From NCBI RefSeq assembly GCF_007273535.1, contig NZ_RIBP01000001.1, positions 1,364,001 to 1,428,000 of the forward strand: a stretch of 64,000 nt of DNA, read 5' to 3'. Below, piece by piece: positions 53,684-62,266 of the stretch. This DNA is from Niallia circulans. Lineage in GTDB: Bacteria > Bacillota > Bacilli > Bacillales > Cytobacillaceae. Made by a program: the position numbers and the translations under genes. The notes beneath the pieces are model-generated. The model saw nothing but the letters and a program-made list of their open reading frames with translations, had not been told where the DNA came from and made no database searches. Within the stretch, counting starts at the first letter, position 1; every line of letters starts with the position of its first letter.

Positions 53684-53713
53684 AACGAGATGTCTAATTT
53701 AGACATCTCGTTT
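53684..53713 (+). terminator. Bidirectional terminator between YwmB-like gene and CDF gene
   Basis: AACGAGATGTCTAA pairs with TTAGACATCTCGTT, with T-rich flanks. It serves the convergent genes on both sides. Confidence 0.8.
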
Positions 53714-53722
53714 CAGCATTTA

Positions 53723-54670
53723 TCAATGATGATGATGGGCATGCACAGGCTTTGTCTTCGCCTGACAAAGGATGGTATTCTCATGATTATGAGTTCCTGT
53801 TTCCAATTGAATAGTCATATGTGTTATGCCAATATGTTCGAGTTCATGCTCTAGATGTCGCAGGATTTTTTCACTTTCGGCAACTGTTAAGTCATTGGCC
53901 ACGACGGCATGACAGGAAAGGGCATTTAGTTCACTCGTAATGGACCAAATATGCAAATCATGAATTCCTTGTATTTCATCTGTCTTTTCTAATACTGCAA
54001 TGACTTCCTTCACATCTATGTTCTGTGGTGTTCCTTCCATCAGTATATGCAGGGCATCCTTCATAACGAAATAACCGCTTCTCAATATAAGGATAGCCAC
54101 AATAACGCTGGCAAGGGGATCTGCCCAACCCCATCCGAATACCATAATTAAAATGGCTGCGATAATTGCTCCGACAGACCCGAGCATGTCACTTATCACA
54201 TGGAGGAAGGCTCCTCTCATATTCAAGTTATGCTCTGTATCGCCGCCGCGCAGCATAATCCAAGCAACAATCACGTTAACCAATAAGCCAATAATACTGA
54301 TTATCAGCATCCCTGTTGTGGCAACCTCTGGAGGGTTAGCAAAACGGCCAATTGCCTCATAAATGATATATAGCGAAATGACTATTAATGTTACCCCATT
54401 AATCATAGCTGCGATAATTTCAAAGCGCTTAAACCCATACGTATTGTTAAAGCTTGCTGCCTTCTCACCTAACTGGAAGGCAAGGAGCGCAATCACTAAA
54501 GAGATGGAGTCGCTTAACATATGGCCTGCATCTGATAAAAGGGCAAGACTGTTTGTAATAAAGCCTCCAACAGCCTCAATAAGCATATAACTCGTAATAA
54601 TGATAAAAGAGAGCAGCAGTACCTTCTTATTTGAACTATGTCCATGGCTATGACTATGATTATGTCCCAT
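53723..54670 (-). CDS. Cation diffusion facilitator (CzcD-like Zn/Cd/Co exporter)
   Basis: A 315-residue CDF antiporter. His-rich ends (GHNHSHSHGHSS at the start, HAHHHH at the end) frame six helices. The intramembrane metal sites are SLALLSDAGHMLSDSISL and GAFLHVISDMLGS, giving the HxxxD/HxxxD four-ligand set. The C-terminal domain is TQVEDLHIWSITSELNALSC-like. It exports Zn2+, Cd2+ or Co2+ in exchange for protons. Monocistronic. Confidence 0.93.
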   Translation of the reverse strand: MGHNHSHSHGHSSNKKVLLLSFIIITSYMLIEAVGGFITNSLALLSDAGHMLSDSISLVIALLAFQLGEKAASFNNTYGFKRFEIIAAMINGVTLIVISLYIIYEAIGRFANPPEVATTGMLIISIIGLLVNVIVAWIMLRGGDTEHNLNMRGAFLHVISDMLGSVGAIIAAILIMVFGWGWADPLASVIVAILILRSGYFVMKDALHILMEGTPQNIDVKEVIAVLEKTDEIQGIHDLHIWSITSELNALSCHAVVANDLTVAESEKILRHLEHELEHIGITHMTIQLETGTHNHENTILCQAKTKPVHAHHHH

Positions 54671-54826
54671 GTAAATCCCCTCCTGATTACATTATGCCGC
54701 TTATTTCTAATAACATAAGCGAACAAGCCTAATTGAAAATCTTTTATTTGTTTATATGAGCATCTATTCATATATAGGATACAGCTAAAAAAACTGTAAG
54801 TCAAAGTAATTTCATATTACTTTTCC

Positions 54827-54947
54827 CTAATTCTTTTTATTTAAACTTGATGCCAATAATTCATTAAGTGACTCTGTTACTGTTGCTGAAACAGTATGTC
54901 AAAGATAAAATAATGACGACTAATGATAACAACACACTTTTTCTCAT
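54827..54947 (-). pseudogene. Small exported peptide gene with a probable one-base frameshift
   Basis: ATG at 54947 with AGGAAGGAG upstream starts MRKSVLLSLVVIILSLT, a signal peptide. In the read frame it stops at 54864 after 27 codons. One base fewer near 54898 would instead join a frame ending in VSATVTESLNELLASSL and KKN (stop at 54827), giving a typical SPase site VSA and a mature peptide of about 18 residues. The total length is 3n+1, consistent with one inserted base. A secreted signalling or structural peptide is possible. Confidence 0.5.
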
Positions 54948-55057
54948 GTTAATTTCTCCTTCCTCTTTATACTTCATGAGACGATCAACCCCTAATAAAT
55001 GTTTCATTTGGAAAAAAAGAAAGAAGCGCATATATCATCGCACCTCTTTCCTTCATG

Positions 55058-56305
55058 TTAAACTGTTTTAATTTCTATAAATTTACGTTTACCAACTTGT
55101 AGAATTAAACCGTTCCTTATTGCAACCTGTAGTTTTGTATCAGTAGCTTTAACTCCGTTTATTTTGACCCCTTTGTTTTCAATCATCCTGCGAGCCTCAC
55201 TTTTAGAGCTTAATAATTTCAATTTAACGAGCAAATCAATTAAGGATATTTCGGTATCTCCTTCCCATTGAACTGCTGGAATTTCTTCTGGCATTGCTCC
55301 CTGCTGGAAAACAGAGATAAAATGCTGTTCTGCTTTCTCTGCTGCCTCCTCTCCGTGGTACATTCTAACAATTGTCTTGGCAAGGAGCATTTTTGCATCT
55401 CTCGGATGAAGTGTGCCTGCTTCTAATCGGTCTTTCAAGTCTTTAATTTCAGCTGGTTTCAAATCTGTTATTAGTTCAAAGTATTTTCCCATTAATTCAT
55501 CTGGAATAGACATTGCTTTACCGTACATTTCCTGTGGGCTTTCATCAATGCCAATGTAGTTTTTCTTTGATTTGGACATTTTTCCAACACCATCAAGACC
55601 CTCTAGTAATGGCATTAGTAAGGCTATTTGTTTTTCACTTCCGTACTTTTCTTGAAAATGTCTCCCCATTAAAATGTTGAAGTGCTGGTCTGTTCCACCA
55701 AGTTCAATATCACATTTTAAAATAACTGAATCATAGCCCTGCATTAAAGGGTAGAAAAATTCGTGTAAGGAAATAGGTTTATTAAATGCCATTCTTTCTT
55801 CAAAATCATCTCTTTCTAACAATCTTGCTACAGTGATTTTTCCTGCGAGTTGAATAACATCCTCAAAGTTTAGCTTAGAGAGCCAGGTCGAGTTGTAATG
55901 AAGCTCGACCTTCTCCATATCAATAACTTTGGCGAACTGTTCAAAGTAGGTTTTGGCATTATGCTTGACCTCTTCATCTGTTAGCTGCTTTCTAGCAATC
56001 GATTTGCCTGTCGGATCACCAATTTTCCCTGTAAAATCTCCGATAATTAATTGAATCGTATGACCATTTTCTTGGAATTGTCTCATTTTATTAAGTACCA
56101 CTGTATGACCCAAATGGACATCTGGTGCTGATGGATCGAGACCCAGCTTAATTTTCAGCGGCTTATCTTCCAAAATAGATTTTGCTACTTTCCTTTCAAG
56201 CTCTTCTGTCGGAATAATCTCTTGCACTCCTTGACTGTAAAGGGTCATTTGTCGCTTTACTTCTATTTGTTGTTCCTTTGTCAATTGTTCGATTAACTTC
56301 TCCAT
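55058..56305 (-). CDS. tyrZ: Tyrosyl-tRNA synthetase, TyrZ type
   Basis: A 415-residue class Ia synthetase. HIGH variant HLGHT in [18 protein letters not shown], Tyr-binding [21 protein letters not shown] in [17 protein letters not shown], and the C-terminal S4 RNA-binding domain ([20 protein letters not shown]). It is controlled by the T-box leader with a UAC specifier directly upstream. The upstream MarR gene matches the ywaE-tyrZ pair of Bacillus subtilis, whose TyrZ is the accessory isozyme and resists D-tyrosine. A housekeeping tyrS may be elsewhere. Confidence 0.93.
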   Translation of the reverse strand: MEKLIEQLTKEQQIEVKRQMTLYSQGVQEIIPTEELERKVAKSILEDKPLKIKLGLDPSAPDVHLGHTVVLNKMRQFQENGHTIQLIIGDFTGKIGDPTGKSIARKQLTDEEVKHNAKTYFEQFAKVIDMEKVELHYNSTWLSKLNFEDVIQLAGKITVARLLERDDFEERMAFNKPISLHEFFYPLMQGYDSVILKCDIELGGTDQHFNILMGRHFQEKYGSEKQIALLMPLLEGLDGVGKMSKSKKNYIGIDESPQEMYGKAMSIPDELMGKYFELITDLKPAEIKDLKDRLEAGTLHPRDAKMLLAKTIVRMYHGEEAAEKAEQHFISVFQQGAMPEEIPAVQWEGDTEISLIDLLVKLKLLSSKSEARRMIENKGVKINGVKATDTKLQVAIRNGLILQVGKRKFIEIKTV

Positions 56306-56324
56306 CTCAAATTCCTCCTAAATG

Positions 56325-56560
56325 AAAATATAAAAAAACCACATCCCCAAAAAAGGGACGTGGTTTCTTGCACGCGGTACCACCCTTATTAAAGGACATA
56401 ATTGTCCTTTCACTCAATCGATTAACGGCTCGCCCGGTCTTTGCTTTCACAGAGACAGCTCCAGGAATGTAATTCGTGTTATCTTTGTGTCGATTTGCAC
56501 CAACCATCGACTCTCTGTCAACAGGGAGATAACTACTACTGGGTTTCCTTTCATTGCATT
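56325..56560 (-). promoter_or_regulatory. Tyr T-box leader
   Basis: The T-box GGGTGGTACCGCG is at 56385-56373. UGGU in it pairs with the uncharged tRNA(Tyr) acceptor end. The specifier loop reads GAATTACATTCC, with UAC (Tyr) at 56471-56469. Stem I AGTCGATGGTTGGTG is visible. The alternative terminator AAACCAC...GTGGTTT at 56366-56336 has a T run. Uncharged tRNA(Tyr) relieves termination and induces tyrZ. Confidence 0.95.
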
Positions 56561-56566
56561 TCTCTA

Positions 56567-57052
56567 TTAAAAATTATTTTCACGGATTACTTTTCTAAGC
56601 AATGCTGACATGTATTTTTGTTCATCCACTGACATACCAGCAACAAGATCTACTTCACCAATATGAAAGCGTGGATACAACTCCCCCATCACTTGCTTGC
56701 CTTTATCTGTTATGGCGACATAAGTAATTCTTCTATCCCTCATGTCAGTTTTCCTGTAGCACAGCTCTTTTTTCTCAAGTGTTTTTGTAATATTGCTTAT
56801 TGTTGCTTTCGAAACACCGTTTGATTCAGCTAATTTCTTTGTTTCGATCGACTCCCATACCCACAAATCATAAAGCATAGAAAATGCGGTCCACGATAGG
56901 CCATATCCTGATAACACTTCTTGTTCCATTTTATTTCTCAACCCTTGGGCAACTCGGTAAATGTTAGTAACTACTGCTATCGCATCAAGGTTTAAAGACT
57001 CAATCGGAATATTAGTGATTCGATTGATTGTGTCCACTTCTTCAGGAAGCAA
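56567..57052 (-). CDS. MarR-family regulator, YwaE type
   Basis: A 161-residue winged-helix regulator (TNIPIESLNLDAIAVVTNIY, recognition ESNGVSKATISNITKTLEKK, wing TDMRDRRITYVAITDKG). It lies directly upstream of the T-box/tyrZ unit, as ywaE does in Bacillus subtilis. The frame stays open upstream of the TTG at 57052 with a plausible protein sequence (RWFDIYSFDEKGEL), but no ATG/GTG/TTG is available there. An ATT at 57079 is preceded by AGAGGTGG. The start is therefore uncertain. Confidence 0.85.
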   Translation of the reverse strand: MLPEEVDTINRITNIPIESLNLDAIAVVTNIYRVAQGLRNKMEQEVLSGYGLSWTAFSMLYDLWVWESIETKKLAESNGVSKATISNITKTLEKKELCYRKTDMRDRRITYVAITDKGKQVMGELYPRFHIGEVDLVAGMSVDEQKYMSALLRKVIRENNF

Positions 57053-57306
57053 TTCCCCTTTTTCATCAAATGAATAAATATCGAACCACCTCTTTGAATT
57101 TTCATAATCATTAGCTTTGAAACGATATTATCAGATTCAGTCAATGAATGCAATATTTTTTGTTTAAGCTATTTGTATTTGTGATAAAAGATAGAAATCA
57201 AGAAATCAATCCCTAGGCAAAATGGATGATTCGTAATGCGAAAAGTTTTATAATAAGATATGTGTTAATTTTAAAAAAATTTTTTATTTTCTGGAGGGAT
57301 TTTGGG

Positions 57307-58077
57307 ATGAGTTTTTCAGGAAAAGTTGTTCTAATAACAGGAGCTGCCGGGGGTATCGGTATCGCTGCTGCTAAAAAGTTTGCTAACGAAGGTGCAAAAC
57401 TTGCGTTAGTTGACTTAAAAAAAGAAAATTTAACAAAGGTAGCAGCAGAAATCACTAGTGATCATATTCTTTTGCTAGAAGGAAATGTTGCAGTTGAAGA
57501 AGATGTGCAAAGCTTTGTTGAAGCAACAAAAGAACATTATGGCCGCATTGATGTTTTCATTAATAACGCTGGAATTAACGGCAAATTTGCTAATTTAGTG
57601 GATCAAACAGCAGAAAACTTTGATGCAGTTATCAATGTTAATTTAAAAGGTGTTTTCTACGGTCTCAAGTATGTACTTAAGGTAATGAATGAACAGAAAA
57701 GCGGTGCGATTGTTAATACTGCTTCAAATGGCGGACTTCTTGGAGCTCCAGGAATGGGTCTTTATGTTGCATCCAAACACGGCGTTATTGGTCTAACAAA
57801 AACAGCAGCACTTGAAGGCGCTCCATATAATGTTCGTGTTAATGCAGTAGCTCCATCTGGTGTTGATACGCAAATGATGCGATCTATTGAGACAAATGCT
57901 ATGCCTGGCGATGAAGATAATGCAAAAGAGCAGTTTGAAGCTTCTGTACCAATGAAACGTTATGCTACAGCCGAAGAAATTGCTAACTTGATGGCCTTTT
58001 TAGCATCAGAGGATGCATCCTTCATTTCCGGATCTTACTACCGTATAGACGGTGGACAAGGTGCTACATCAGCTTAA
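57307..58077 (+). CDS. Short-chain dehydrogenase/reductase (glucose/3-oxoacyl reductase type)
   Basis: A 256-residue classical SDR. GAAGGIGIAAA binds NAD(P), NNAGI is present, the catalytic Ser lies in NTASNGG, Tyr-x-x-x-Lys is YVASKHGVIG, and the C-terminal FISGSYYRIDGGQG block is intact. An Asp after the second strand (LALVDLKKEN) suggests NAD preference. The ATG at 57307 has GGAGGG eight bases upstream. Monocistronic, terminator at 58082. Substrate unknown. Confidence 0.9.
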   Translation: MSFSGKVVLITGAAGGIGIAAAKKFANEGAKLALVDLKKENLTKVAAEITSDHILLLEGNVAVEEDVQSFVEATKEHYGRIDVFINNAGINGKFANLVDQTAENFDAVINVNLKGVFYGLKYVLKVMNEQKSGAIVNTASNGGLLGAPGMGLYVASKHGVIGLTKTAALEGAPYNVRVNAVAPSGVDTQMMRSIETNAMPGDEDNAKEQFEASVPMKRYATAEEIANLMAFLASEDASFISGSYYRIDGGQGATSA

Positions 58078-58081
58078 ATTT

Positions 58082-58108
58082 AAGGGGATGCCATTATGGC
58101 ATCCCCTT
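58082..58108 (+). terminator. Terminator of the SDR gene
   Basis: AAGGGGATGCCAT pairs with ATGGCATCCCCTT around a 1-base loop, followed by TTTCGTTTCC. Confidence 0.82.
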
Positions 58109-58149
58109 TCGTTTCCTTGTAGGCTGGCCTTTGATAGCCAATTTATCCT

Positions 58150-59109
58150 TTACATATATTTTTGAAGACGTTCCACTCCTTCTGTCGCATCCTTCATAAT
58201 TTTATCCAGCAATTCTCTAACTGATGGCACATCATTAATTAACCCAATTACCTGTCCAGCCCATGCAAATCCATTTATTTGATCTCCGTCATATATATAT
58301 TTTAAATTGGATTTACCGCTTATCTTATCCTTTAAATCCTCGTATTTAGCTCCTTGCCTTTCATTTTCAATGATATCTAACGTATAAGCTGATTTTAAGA
58401 CCCTTCCTGGAGTACCAAATGTACGTTTTATCACAACCGTGTCCATTTCTGTACCTTCTACAAGTGCAGCCTTATAAGATTGAATAGCGTCGACACATTC
58501 AGATGTCGCTATAAATCGTGTTCCCATTTCAATTCCTTGTGCACCAAGCGCTAATGCGGCCAGAAAACCTCTTCCATCGCCAATTCCACCGCTCGCAATA
58601 ACAGGGATTGAGACCGACTCTGCAACTCGGGGAATCAGAACCATTGTGCCAATATCATCCTTGCCAATATGTCCTCCGCCTTCCTGCCCAACTGCAATGA
58701 CAGCAGATGCTCCTAGCAGCTCTGCTTTAAGTGCTTGTCTGACAGTTGAAACGAGCACAAGTGATAAAATACCTTCCCCTTTAATTCGCTCTAAAATAGG
58801 CTGTGGATTACCTCCTGTGATGGAAATGACTTTCACTTTTTCAGCTATTGCCGTTTCCAAAAGCTCCATATACACACCATTATAGGAACCAATCGCAAAA
58901 TTGACTCCAAAAGGCTTATCTGTCAGCTCCCGTACTTTTTGAATCTCAACCCTCAGTCTTTCTGGTGTGTTCAATGTCATTGCGGTAATCTGACCAAGAC
59001 CCCCTGCATTTGAAACTGCAGCCGCAAGCTCCGCATTACCTAAATAAGCTAAGCCACCTTGAATGATTGGGCGCTCAATTTTCAGTAAATCCGTTATTCT
59101 CGTTTTCAT
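58150..59109 (-). CDS. Nitronate monooxygenase/FabK-like flavoprotein
   Basis: A 319-residue FMN-dependent TIM-barrel protein. FMN-binding blocks GGLAYLGNAELAAAVSNAGG, the conserved VAQGxEAGG-like stretch VGQEGGGHIG and GIGDGRGFLAALALGAQGIE. This family includes nitronate monooxygenase (2-nitropropane dioxygenase) and enoyl-ACP reductase FabK. Function here is undecided; no fatty-acid genes are near. ATG at 59109 has GGGAATGG upstream. Confidence 0.85.
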   Translation of the reverse strand: MKTRITDLLKIERPIIQGGLAYLGNAELAAAVSNAGGLGQITAMTLNTPERLRVEIQKVRELTDKPFGVNFAIGSYNGVYMELLETAIAEKVKVISITGGNPQPILERIKGEGILSLVLVSTVRQALKAELLGASAVIAVGQEGGGHIGKDDIGTMVLIPRVAESVSIPVIASGGIGDGRGFLAALALGAQGIEMGTRFIATSECVDAIQSYKAALVEGTEMDTVVIKRTFGTPGRVLKSAYTLDIIENERQGAKYEDLKDKISGKSNLKYIYDGDQINGFAWAGQVIGLINDVPSVRELLDKIMKDATEGVERLQKYM

Positions 59110-59322
59110 ACTTACCATTCCCTATGCTAAAATTTACGTTCATTTTAGCATAATACTAATTAAGCCCGCTTCTATTTGCACTTTATGATGCTTTAAAGAT
59201 TCAAGACTGGGAAGATTAATATAAAGCAATTTCAGGCAGATTAATGTATTAAACAGTTCTGTTGAACTATAATTATTCTTATAATCCAATTACATGTTTC
59301 TTTAGGTGAAGGAGCGATTATG

Positions 59323-59643
59323 ATGAAGCTAACAATAACAGATAAAGCAGCTGAAAAACTGCGTTCATATGATCAGCCAGAGGATGCTGCATTTAAACTA
59401 ACAAGTGTTTTCAGTGGCGGCTGCAGCTACACGTATAATTATGACCTTGCTATCGATCATAAAAAAGAAGAAGATACAAAATTCGAGGACAATGGAATTG
59501 TTTTATATCTTGATAAGATGACAATCAGTCACATTAACGAGGATTTAAAATTAGACTACAATGAAGGCCAAGGCTTCCGCTTGGTTGGTGCGAGCCAAAT
59601 TTATACCTTTAGACTCGATGTGAAAAATAAAGTGAAAGCTTAA
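59323..59643 (+). CDS. HesB/YqkB-like Fe-S biosynthesis family protein
   Basis: A 106-residue protein of the HesB/IscA fold. Only one cysteine is present (SVFSGGCSYTYNYDLAIDHK), so the three-Cys Fe-S scaffold of true IscA is missing; YqkB-type members share this. It may have a related metal or storage role. The ATG pair at 59320/59323 has AAGGAG upstream. Its own terminator follows. Confidence 0.82.
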   Translation: MKLTITDKAAEKLRSYDQPEDAAFKLTSVFSGGCSYTYNYDLAIDHKKEEDTKFEDNGIVLYLDKMTISHINEDLKLDYNEGQGFRLVGASQIYTFRLDVKNKVKA

Positions 59644-59644
59644 A

Positions 59645-59676
59645 AACAGTGGGAGCCTAAGTTCCCACTGTTTTTT
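59645..59676 (+). terminator. Terminator of the HesB-like gene
   Basis: AACAGTGGGA pairs with TCCCACTGTT, followed by TTTTTTT. Confidence 0.85.
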
Positions 59677-59703
59677 TCTATGGGCACCATCTTCCACACC
59701 TAC

Positions 59704-60465
59704 CTATTCTTCAAGCCCCATATGATAGATGATGGCTTCTTGCAGCCATTTTTCCTCCTCCTTTGTAAACGGAGAATGCGTCAGCTCCTCAAGCTCATCG
59801 ATATTTATGTTTTCCAGATCGACACCAGCCAAATTTTCTAGTAGGTCCTCCCCGAGAAATGCAAATGACGCTTCTAAATAGGAAGTGATCATTCTCTGTA
59901 CTTCTGGATTCTCTACCGGTCTACCGTAGAGTAGCTTCAATTCATTCGCCAATTGAATATAAGTTTTATCAAGATCCTGTATTTGTTTTTCTGATTTTTG
60001 ATAAAGTTTTTCCCCTATATCTGCTAATTCATTTTTTTCCAGCCGCTCTTTTTAAAGAGGTTCTGTTTTAATAGCTTGGATTAAGGTAAATAATACGCTG
60101 CTGTCAATTTCAGTCTCTATCTCCAGTAAGGAGACCACTCTTTTAATGGCATGGATAGACTGCTCCACTTTTTCCTTCTCTTCCTCCAGCGCTTGTAAAT
60201 GAAGCTGCAAAGTATCATTTAAACTAACAGTAAAACTTGCTTCCCTTAATAAACTGGCGATACTCTCTAGGCTATAACCTGAAAATTTCAAGCTTGTAAT
60301 CTTTTGAATGGTAACTATATCTTGATTTTTATATATACGGTGTTCAAATATAGGATGTTTTTCTGGCCTCAACAAGCCAATTTCATCATAATAATGTAAA
60401 GTGCGAATAGATATGCCGGATTTAGCCGAAAATTCTCCGATAGCAAAGCTTTCTTTCCCTTTCAT
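59704..60465 (-). pseudogene. MerR-TipAS regulator gene split by an in-frame TAA
   Basis: ATG at 60465 begins a MerR helix-turn-helix (IGEFSAKSGISIRTLHYYDE) and coiled coil (KEKVEQSIHAIKRVVSLLEI), then TAA at 60054-60052 (EPL stop). The same frame continues without shift (KERLEKNELADIGEKLYQKS, then LASFAFLGEDLLENL... in the C-terminal TipAS ligand-binding part) to 59704. One base change in TTA or a similar codon explains the stop. TipA proteins sense thiopeptide or other antibiotics. The truncated MerR part may still bind DNA. Confidence 0.8.
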
Positions 60466-60750
60466 TTACACATATCCCATAAATAGTATGTTTCTATTAT
60501 AAATCCTGACGTTACTGGAGGTTCAAGTGGTAAATAAGGTACTTTTTTGTGTTATATTTCTACCCTTGAGCCTATTCATCATTTTTGTGTATAATAAAAT
60601 GGGTTAGACTATGGTATTGCCTGTGTTACTTTGCAGGAAATATATATCTCTATAACTATTTCATTTTTTATAACATTTACACAACAAGGATCTGGCACAT
60701 TTCTTTAAATTAAATTGAGGCGAGCAAACATTGCGGTTTATAATAGAGCT
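60466..60750 (+). promoter_or_regulatory. Promoter region of the rep gene
   Basis: TTGAGC at 60566-60571 and TATAAT at 60590-60595 with an 18-base spacer form a sigma-A promoter. The leader of about 120-150 bases has no hairpin of note. A GAGGCG at 60716 lies at the right distance from an ATT at 60730, not from an ATG. Confidence 0.65.
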
Positions 60751-62193
60751 ATGGGAGCAACAAAGGAGTTGGTATTATTGGCCTTACCAAAAAACTATCT
60801 AGTAGACGCAACACTTGAACGTTTGGGAACATCCTTTCTGGATTTATATAACAGCAAAATAGGCGATGATGTTAGAGAATTTTTAGCTGTCATCTTTTTT
60901 GAAGAACTAATTGAGCCAGAAACCGGCAGGCAAAGGAACTTAAAAGAGCTGCGCTCTCTCTATTATCGAGATAAGTTTAAACGAACGAAGAAAAACTGGC
61001 ATTCTGCTCTAATTAAAAGCATAAACAAAACAAGCAAAAATCCGAAGGAATTGATGGCTGAAGTAAAATTCATCCGTGAAGGAATTGAGAAAGGATTTAT
61101 TGACTTAGCAAATAATTACCATGTTACAGATATCAAGGACTTAATTGCTGATCGCTTAAGCGAAGTCGATAAATGGGTCAATGATGATACAAAGCTCTTG
61201 TCAGATTATAAATATATTAAAGACAAAACCAAAAACCAAATTAAAAACACTTTAAAAATCGACTCCATCATAACCGTAACAAGCCTTGTAATTGAAGAGT
61301 TTGGCGGTGATTTTAACCGAATTGTTAAAGAAGTAAATGATCTTTTCAGCGAGCTTCCCCTGCCAGGAAAAACAGGCAGAACCAAATTCATGGATTTTCA
61401 CGAGGATCTCGCTGTTGAAAATAGTGTAACAGCTGAAATTTATGAAGATGGTAATTTGTCTATCCGAACACTTCTTGGCAAAACATTGATTGAAGAAAAA
61501 AATTCAATCGCTTTGACTCCAATGGATTATGAGATATTTAACTTTATTCTTTCCAGAAGAGATTATGAATTTGTAGAAAAACAAAAAATTTATGTCGATA
61601 TTGGCGACATTGTTAAAAACATGTATTCCTCCAGAGGTGTTAAGGAATATAAGCGAATAAGAGAACGCCTCGAAAAGCTTAAGCATCTTAGCTTTGACAT
61701 TAAGGCTGATGATGGCAAAAAGTATATATTTGACCTTTTTGACCATATAACTTATTTAGATGAAGCAGAAACAAAAGCAGAAATTAAAATAAATGAATTC
61801 ATGCATCAGCGGTATATCGATAACCAAGTGACGAAAATATATAGTGATAAAATTCAGAATTTCCAGCTTGAACTATCTGAGAATATTGTATTCATTCTGC
61901 AAAAAGAGCGATTTGCGAAAAACTCCCTTCTTGATGACTCCATTGATCGAAAGAAAGGTATCGCCTACCCTCTCGCCTTTTTTACTAGGCGTCTACGATT
62001 ACCTACAAGAAAAAAGGATGCTTTAACGAAAGTGGAAAACTCACTTCATGAATTGGTGGAAAACCATGTAACAATAAAAAGCTTCCGGCGAGTGAATGAT
62101 GTGTTCCATATTGAGTTCCTTCCTATCACGGAGCATGAAGCGGAGGATTTAATTGATGCTAAGCATCAAAAGGTGTTATTCCTAGAAACATAA
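60751..62193 (+). CDS. Replication initiator-like protein (Rep)
   Basis: A protein of at least 480 residues. The N-terminal part is helical and charged. Two winged-helix-like parts follow (about MDYEIFNFILSRRDYEF to YKRIRERLEKLKHLSF, and AYPLAFFTRRLRLPTRKKDA to NVFHIEFLP), the layout of iteron-binding initiators. It is immediately followed by a terminator and by 15 iterons, which is the main evidence for its role. Family membership is not certain. The frame extends in-phase to TTG 60715 without ribosome site; no start is well supported. Confidence 0.75.
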   Translation: MGATKELVLLALPKNYLVDATLERLGTSFLDLYNSKIGDDVREFLAVIFFEELIEPETGRQRNLKELRSLYYRDKFKRTKKNWHSALIKSINKTSKNPKELMAEVKFIREGIEKGFIDLANNYHVTDIKDLIADRLSEVDKWVNDDTKLLSDYKYIKDKTKNQIKNTLKIDSIITVTSLVIEEFGGDFNRIVKEVNDLFSELPLPGKTGRTKFMDFHEDLAVENSVTAEIYEDGNLSIRTLLGKTLIEEKNSIALTPMDYEIFNFILSRRDYEFVEKQKIYVDIGDIVKNMYSSRGVKEYKRIRERLEKLKHLSFDIKADDGKKYIFDLFDHITYLDEAETKAEIKINEFMHQRYIDNQVTKIYSDKIQNFQLELSENIVFILQKERFAKNSLLDDSIDRKKGIAYPLAFFTRRLRLPTRKKDALTKVENSLHELVENHVTIKSFRRVNDVFHIEFLPITEHEAEDLIDAKHQKVLFLET

Positions 62194-62197
62194 AAAC

Positions 62198-62236
62198 AAG
62201 AGCATTCCCATTGCCTTAACACTTGGGGTGCTCTTT
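62198..62236 (+). terminator. Terminator of the rep gene
   Basis: AAGAGCA pairs with TGCTCTT, with CCC/GGGG further inside, followed by TATCTTCTCTT. Confidence 0.65.
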
Positions 62237-62266
62237 ATCTTCTCTTAAAGTTAGATATAAAAAAAT

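Noticed and set aside
54868..55071. A 67-codon plus-strand frame.
   Set aside because: It is antisense to the small exported-peptide gene and to the tyrZ terminator, with no ribosome site.
56307..56507. A 66-codon minus-strand frame before tyrZ.
   Set aside because: It overlaps the T-box leader, whose conserved elements fully explain the sequence.
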